This document shows, one piece after another, positions 6,086 through 7,490 of a stretch of DNA of 7,490 nt. Made by a program: the position numbers and the translations under genes. Source of the stretch: REDI01 sp964586865 (lineage in GTDB: Bacteria > Myxococcota_A > UBA796 > GCA-2862545); assembly GCA_964586865.1 (NCBI GenBank), contig CAZPJM010000247.1:1-7490 (forward strand), in the 5' to 3' direction. How positions within the stretch are numbered: the stretch's first letter is position 1; each line of letters starts with the position of its first letter. Below the pieces are notes generated by a model. That model worked only from the letters and a program-made list of their open reading frames with translations, had not been told where the DNA came from and did not search any database.

Positions 6086-6568
6086 TCATTCCTCGTCGTC
6101 CGCCGGGTCGTCCGCCTCGTCCACCGCGTCGTCGATGGCCTGGGCCAGCGCGCCGAGAAGCCCGGACAGGCCGCCGAGGGCCTGCCGGGCCTCGGGCGGC
6201 ACGTCCTGCTGGTTCACCCAGGTGAGGGTGCGGCCCACCAGGGTCGCCATCGCCTGCCGGGCGGCCTCCGGATCCTCGGTGACCCGGGCCGGATCCGCGC
6301 CGAGCAGGGTCTCCAGGTCCTCCGGGAGCCCCTCGCCCAGGGCCCCCAGCCGTCCACGGGTGCGGCCCCACCCCGAGGCGAGCCAGGCCCGCAGGTGGCG
6401 GTGGGCCTCCTCACGGTCGACCTCGTAGGCGGCGATGGCCGCGCGGTCGAAGCCGCGGCCCTGCCCCTCGAAGGTGCGCAGCAGGAGCGCGCCCTCCGGC
6501 GGGTCCAGGTCGTCCGGGAGCACGAAGAAGACGGTTCGCTCGTCGTCGAACCACAGGCGCGCGGCCAC
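6086..6568 (-). CDS. Unknown small protein with acidic C-terminus, 160 aa
   Basis: I do not recognise a family. The frame ends at TGA 6086-6088. Two in-frame GTG codons compete. The one at 6574 is overlapped by the GGAGG core itself, whereas the one at 6568 has that GGAGG 5 nt upstream, so the protein should begin MAARLWFDDERTVFFVLPDD. The N-terminal 40 residues look like a small beta unit (RLWFDDERTVFFVLP, then GALLLRTFEGQG). The rest is helical: a segment near 42-68 (DRAAIAAYEVDREEAHRHL), a linker, then helices over about 100-150 (EARQALGGLSGLLGALAQAI). It closes with an Asp/Glu tail, DDAVDEADDPADDEE. There is no signal peptide or membrane span. It is convergent with gene 4 and divergent from gene 6 across 95 bp. 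Frame and codon bias make it a likely real gene; its function is unknown. Confidence 0.75.
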   Translation of the reverse strand: MAARLWFDDERTVFFVLPDDLDPPEGALLLRTFEGQGRGFDRAAIAAYEVDREEAHRHLRAWLASGWGRTRGRLGALGEGLPEDLETLLGADPARVTEDPEAARQAMATLVGRTLTWVNQQDVPPEARQALGGLSGLLGALAQAIDDAVDEADDPADDEE

Positions 6569-6581
6569 GGGCACCTCCGAG

Positions 6582-6596
6582 GGGCGAGCCTCGCCC
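6582..6596. promoter_or_regulatory. Perfect 15-bp dyad, possible operator
   Basis: GGGCGAG and CTCGCCC flank a single central C. The one-base centre makes it a poor hairpin but a normal shape for a dimeric regulator site. It sits 14 bp upstream of the gene 5 start in the gap shared with gene 6. A second, weaker dyad, GGATC-N5-GATCC, lies at 6609-6623. GC-rich DNA yields such matches by chance, so confidence is low. Confidence 0.25.
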
Positions 6597-6651
6597 GCGG
6601 GGGTCCGGGGATCAACCCGATCCGGCGAGACCCGGGAGCCTGTCGGCGCCG

Positions 6652-6657
6652 TAGACT
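6652..6657 (+). promoter_or_regulatory. Possible -10 element giving a leaderless gene 6 transcript
   Basis: TAGACT fits TANNNT and is separated from the GTG start at 6664 by exactly six bases. That places transcription initiation at or next to the start codon. There is no Shine-Dalgarno sequence in the gap (GGCGGC only). No good -35 hexamer is visible. Confidence 0.3.
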
Positions 6658-6663
6658 GGCGGC

Positions 6664-7490
6664 GTGATCCTGCTCCTCGCCGTGCTGCTCGCCCTCCCGG
6701 CCGGGGCCTACGACCGGGCCGAGGTGGCGTGGGGGCCCTCGGATGGCCTGGATGTGTCCCAGGTGGGCGAGGTGGTGTTCGGACACGACGGGCTCATGTA
6801 CCTGGGCACGGGCCGGGGGGTCCGGGTGTTCGATGGCCGACGCTTCGGAGCGGCCGCGCCGGATTCGGCCCCCGACGCCATCTACCGCCTGGCCCCCCGC
6901 GCGGGCGCCGGGGTCTTCGCGCGGGATCGTCGCGGCGAGCTCTACGCCGTCCACGACGGGCGGCGGGTCCCTCTGGAGGCGCCCGGGCCGGTGGGGGATG
7001 TGGGGTCGGATCGGCAGGGTCGCGTGTGGGTCGAGGTGGGCGCGCAGGCCTGGCGGCGCGGGGCGGACGGGGCCTGGAGCCGGCCGGCCCAGGGGGTGCT
7101 GGCCCCGGGCGAGAAGGTGGCTCGGCTGATCCTGCGTCAGGACCGGATGCAGATCGTCACCACCCGGGGGCTCGTGAGCGTGGGGCCCGACGGGGCCCGT
7201 CGAGAGCTGTGGCTGCCGGAGGGGCGGAGCCTGGTGGACGTGCTGGCGGACGGGCCGGGGGCGTGGCTCCTCCTCGAGTGGGGAGGGCGCCTGTCCCGGT
7301 GGACGTCCGAGGGGGAGATGAGCCTGGCTTCGCCGCCGTTCCGGGCCGTCGGGGTGGTGCGGCGGGGCGGGGCCGCCTGGGTGGTGTGGAGCCACGCGCT
7401 CGGTCGGGTGCAGGACGGCGTCCTCACCGAGCTTCGGACCCGGGAGCACAGCTACCCGGCCACCGTGGGGCCCGACGGCGCCCTGTGGTC
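6664..7490 (+). CDS. Exported beta-propeller protein (two-component-regulator propeller type), 3'-truncated by the window
   Basis: GTG at 6664 is the first possible start after an in-frame TAG at 6652-6654. The frame stays open to the window end, giving 275 codons. Residues 1-15 (MILLLAVLLALPAGA) are a short signal peptide lacking the usual basic residues, with cleavage likely after AGA. WGPSDGLDVSQVGEV (23-37) and GLMYLGTGRGVRVFDGRRF (43-61) match the first blade of Reg_prop propellers, whose hallmark is D-x-G-x-(W/Y)-x-G-T-x-x-G-(L/V)-x-x-(F/Y)-D-G. Further blade-like repeats follow: SDRQGRVWV (115-123), RMQIVTTRGLVSVGPDG, GAWLLLEWGGRLSRW, GAAWVVWSHALGRVQDG and VGPDGALW at the edge. In known proteins such periplasmic propellers precede a membrane helix and a histidine kinase, diguanylate cyclase or DNA-binding output. 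The output domain here lies outside the window, so only the propeller call is supported. Confidence 0.75.
   Translation, partial: MILLLAVLLALPAGAYDRAEVAWGPSDGLDVSQVGEVVFGHDGLMYLGTGRGVRVFDGRRFGAAAPDSAPDAIYRLAPRAGAGVFARDRRGELYAVHDGRRVPLEAPGPVGDVGSDRQGRVWVEVGAQAWRRGADGAWSRPAQGVLAPGEKVARLILRQDRMQIVTTRGLVSVGPDGARRELWLPEGRSLVDVLADGPGAWLLLEWGGRLSRWTSEGEMSLASPPFRAVGVVRRGGAAWVVWSHALGRVQDGVLTELRTREHSYPATVGPDGALW

Noticed and set aside
6060..6101. GGACGACG / CGTCGTCC inverted repeat between convergent genes 4 and 5 as a terminator
   Set aside because: The 8-bp stem has a 26-nt loop and no U-run, and both arms are explained by acidic codons at the two C-termini. Only a small internal 4-bp stem (6067-6078) adds to it.
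5538..6428. Plus-strand frame across genes 4 and 5
   Set aside because: The composition is Arg/Gly/Pro/Ser-rich without domains. It is a shadow of gene 4, then antisense to gene 5.
6214..7449. Minus-strand frame of about 410 codons across genes 5 and 6
   Set aside because: The Pro/Arg/His-rich product lacks motifs. The plus-strand frame from 6664 has a signal peptide and repeated propeller blade motifs.

Overview
This is a very GC-rich, gene-dense window with strong G/C bias at third codon positions, carrying six protein genes. The 5' and 3' genes run off the edges. The GC content, the tandem CoA-transferase and the secreted beta-propeller sensor-type protein suggest a high-GC Gram-negative such as Myxococcota or another deltaproteobacterial lineage. 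That placement is inference: no rRNA or marker gene is present. I see no tRNA, rRNA, CRISPR array, transposase or integrase.

Layout. (1) Positions 3-1940 (+) hold the C-terminal 645 residues of a two-domain class III CoA-transferase (CaiB/BaiF family). The second domain keeps the catalytic Asp; the first has Glu there. (2) Positions 1959-2390 (-) hold a small protein with about four membrane helices, convergent with gene 1 across a perfect hairpin. (3) Positions 2427-5327 (-) hold a 966-residue protein I cannot assign to a family. It has a disordered acidic N-terminus, about 480 residues of alanine-rich coiled coil, and a C-terminal membrane module with glycine zippers. Genes 3 and 2 look like one transcription unit with a hairpin between them. 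(4) Positions 5398-6072 (+) hold an unknown soluble protein, divergent from gene 3 across 70 bp. (5) Positions 6086-6568 (-) hold an unknown small acidic-tailed protein, convergent with gene 4. (6) Positions 6664 to the end (+) hold the N-terminus of an exported beta-propeller protein of the type found in sensor kinases.

How they may work together. The most interesting part is the gene 3/gene 2 unit with its divergent neighbour, gene 4. The gene 3 architecture (disordered leader, long helical stalk, amphipathic/glycine-zipper membrane end) resembles delivered or membrane-inserting proteins. Gene 2 is the size and topology of an immunity or partner membrane protein. This reading is inference from architecture and context; no diagnostic enzymatic motif was found. 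Genes 1, 5 and 6 show no evident functional link to that unit.
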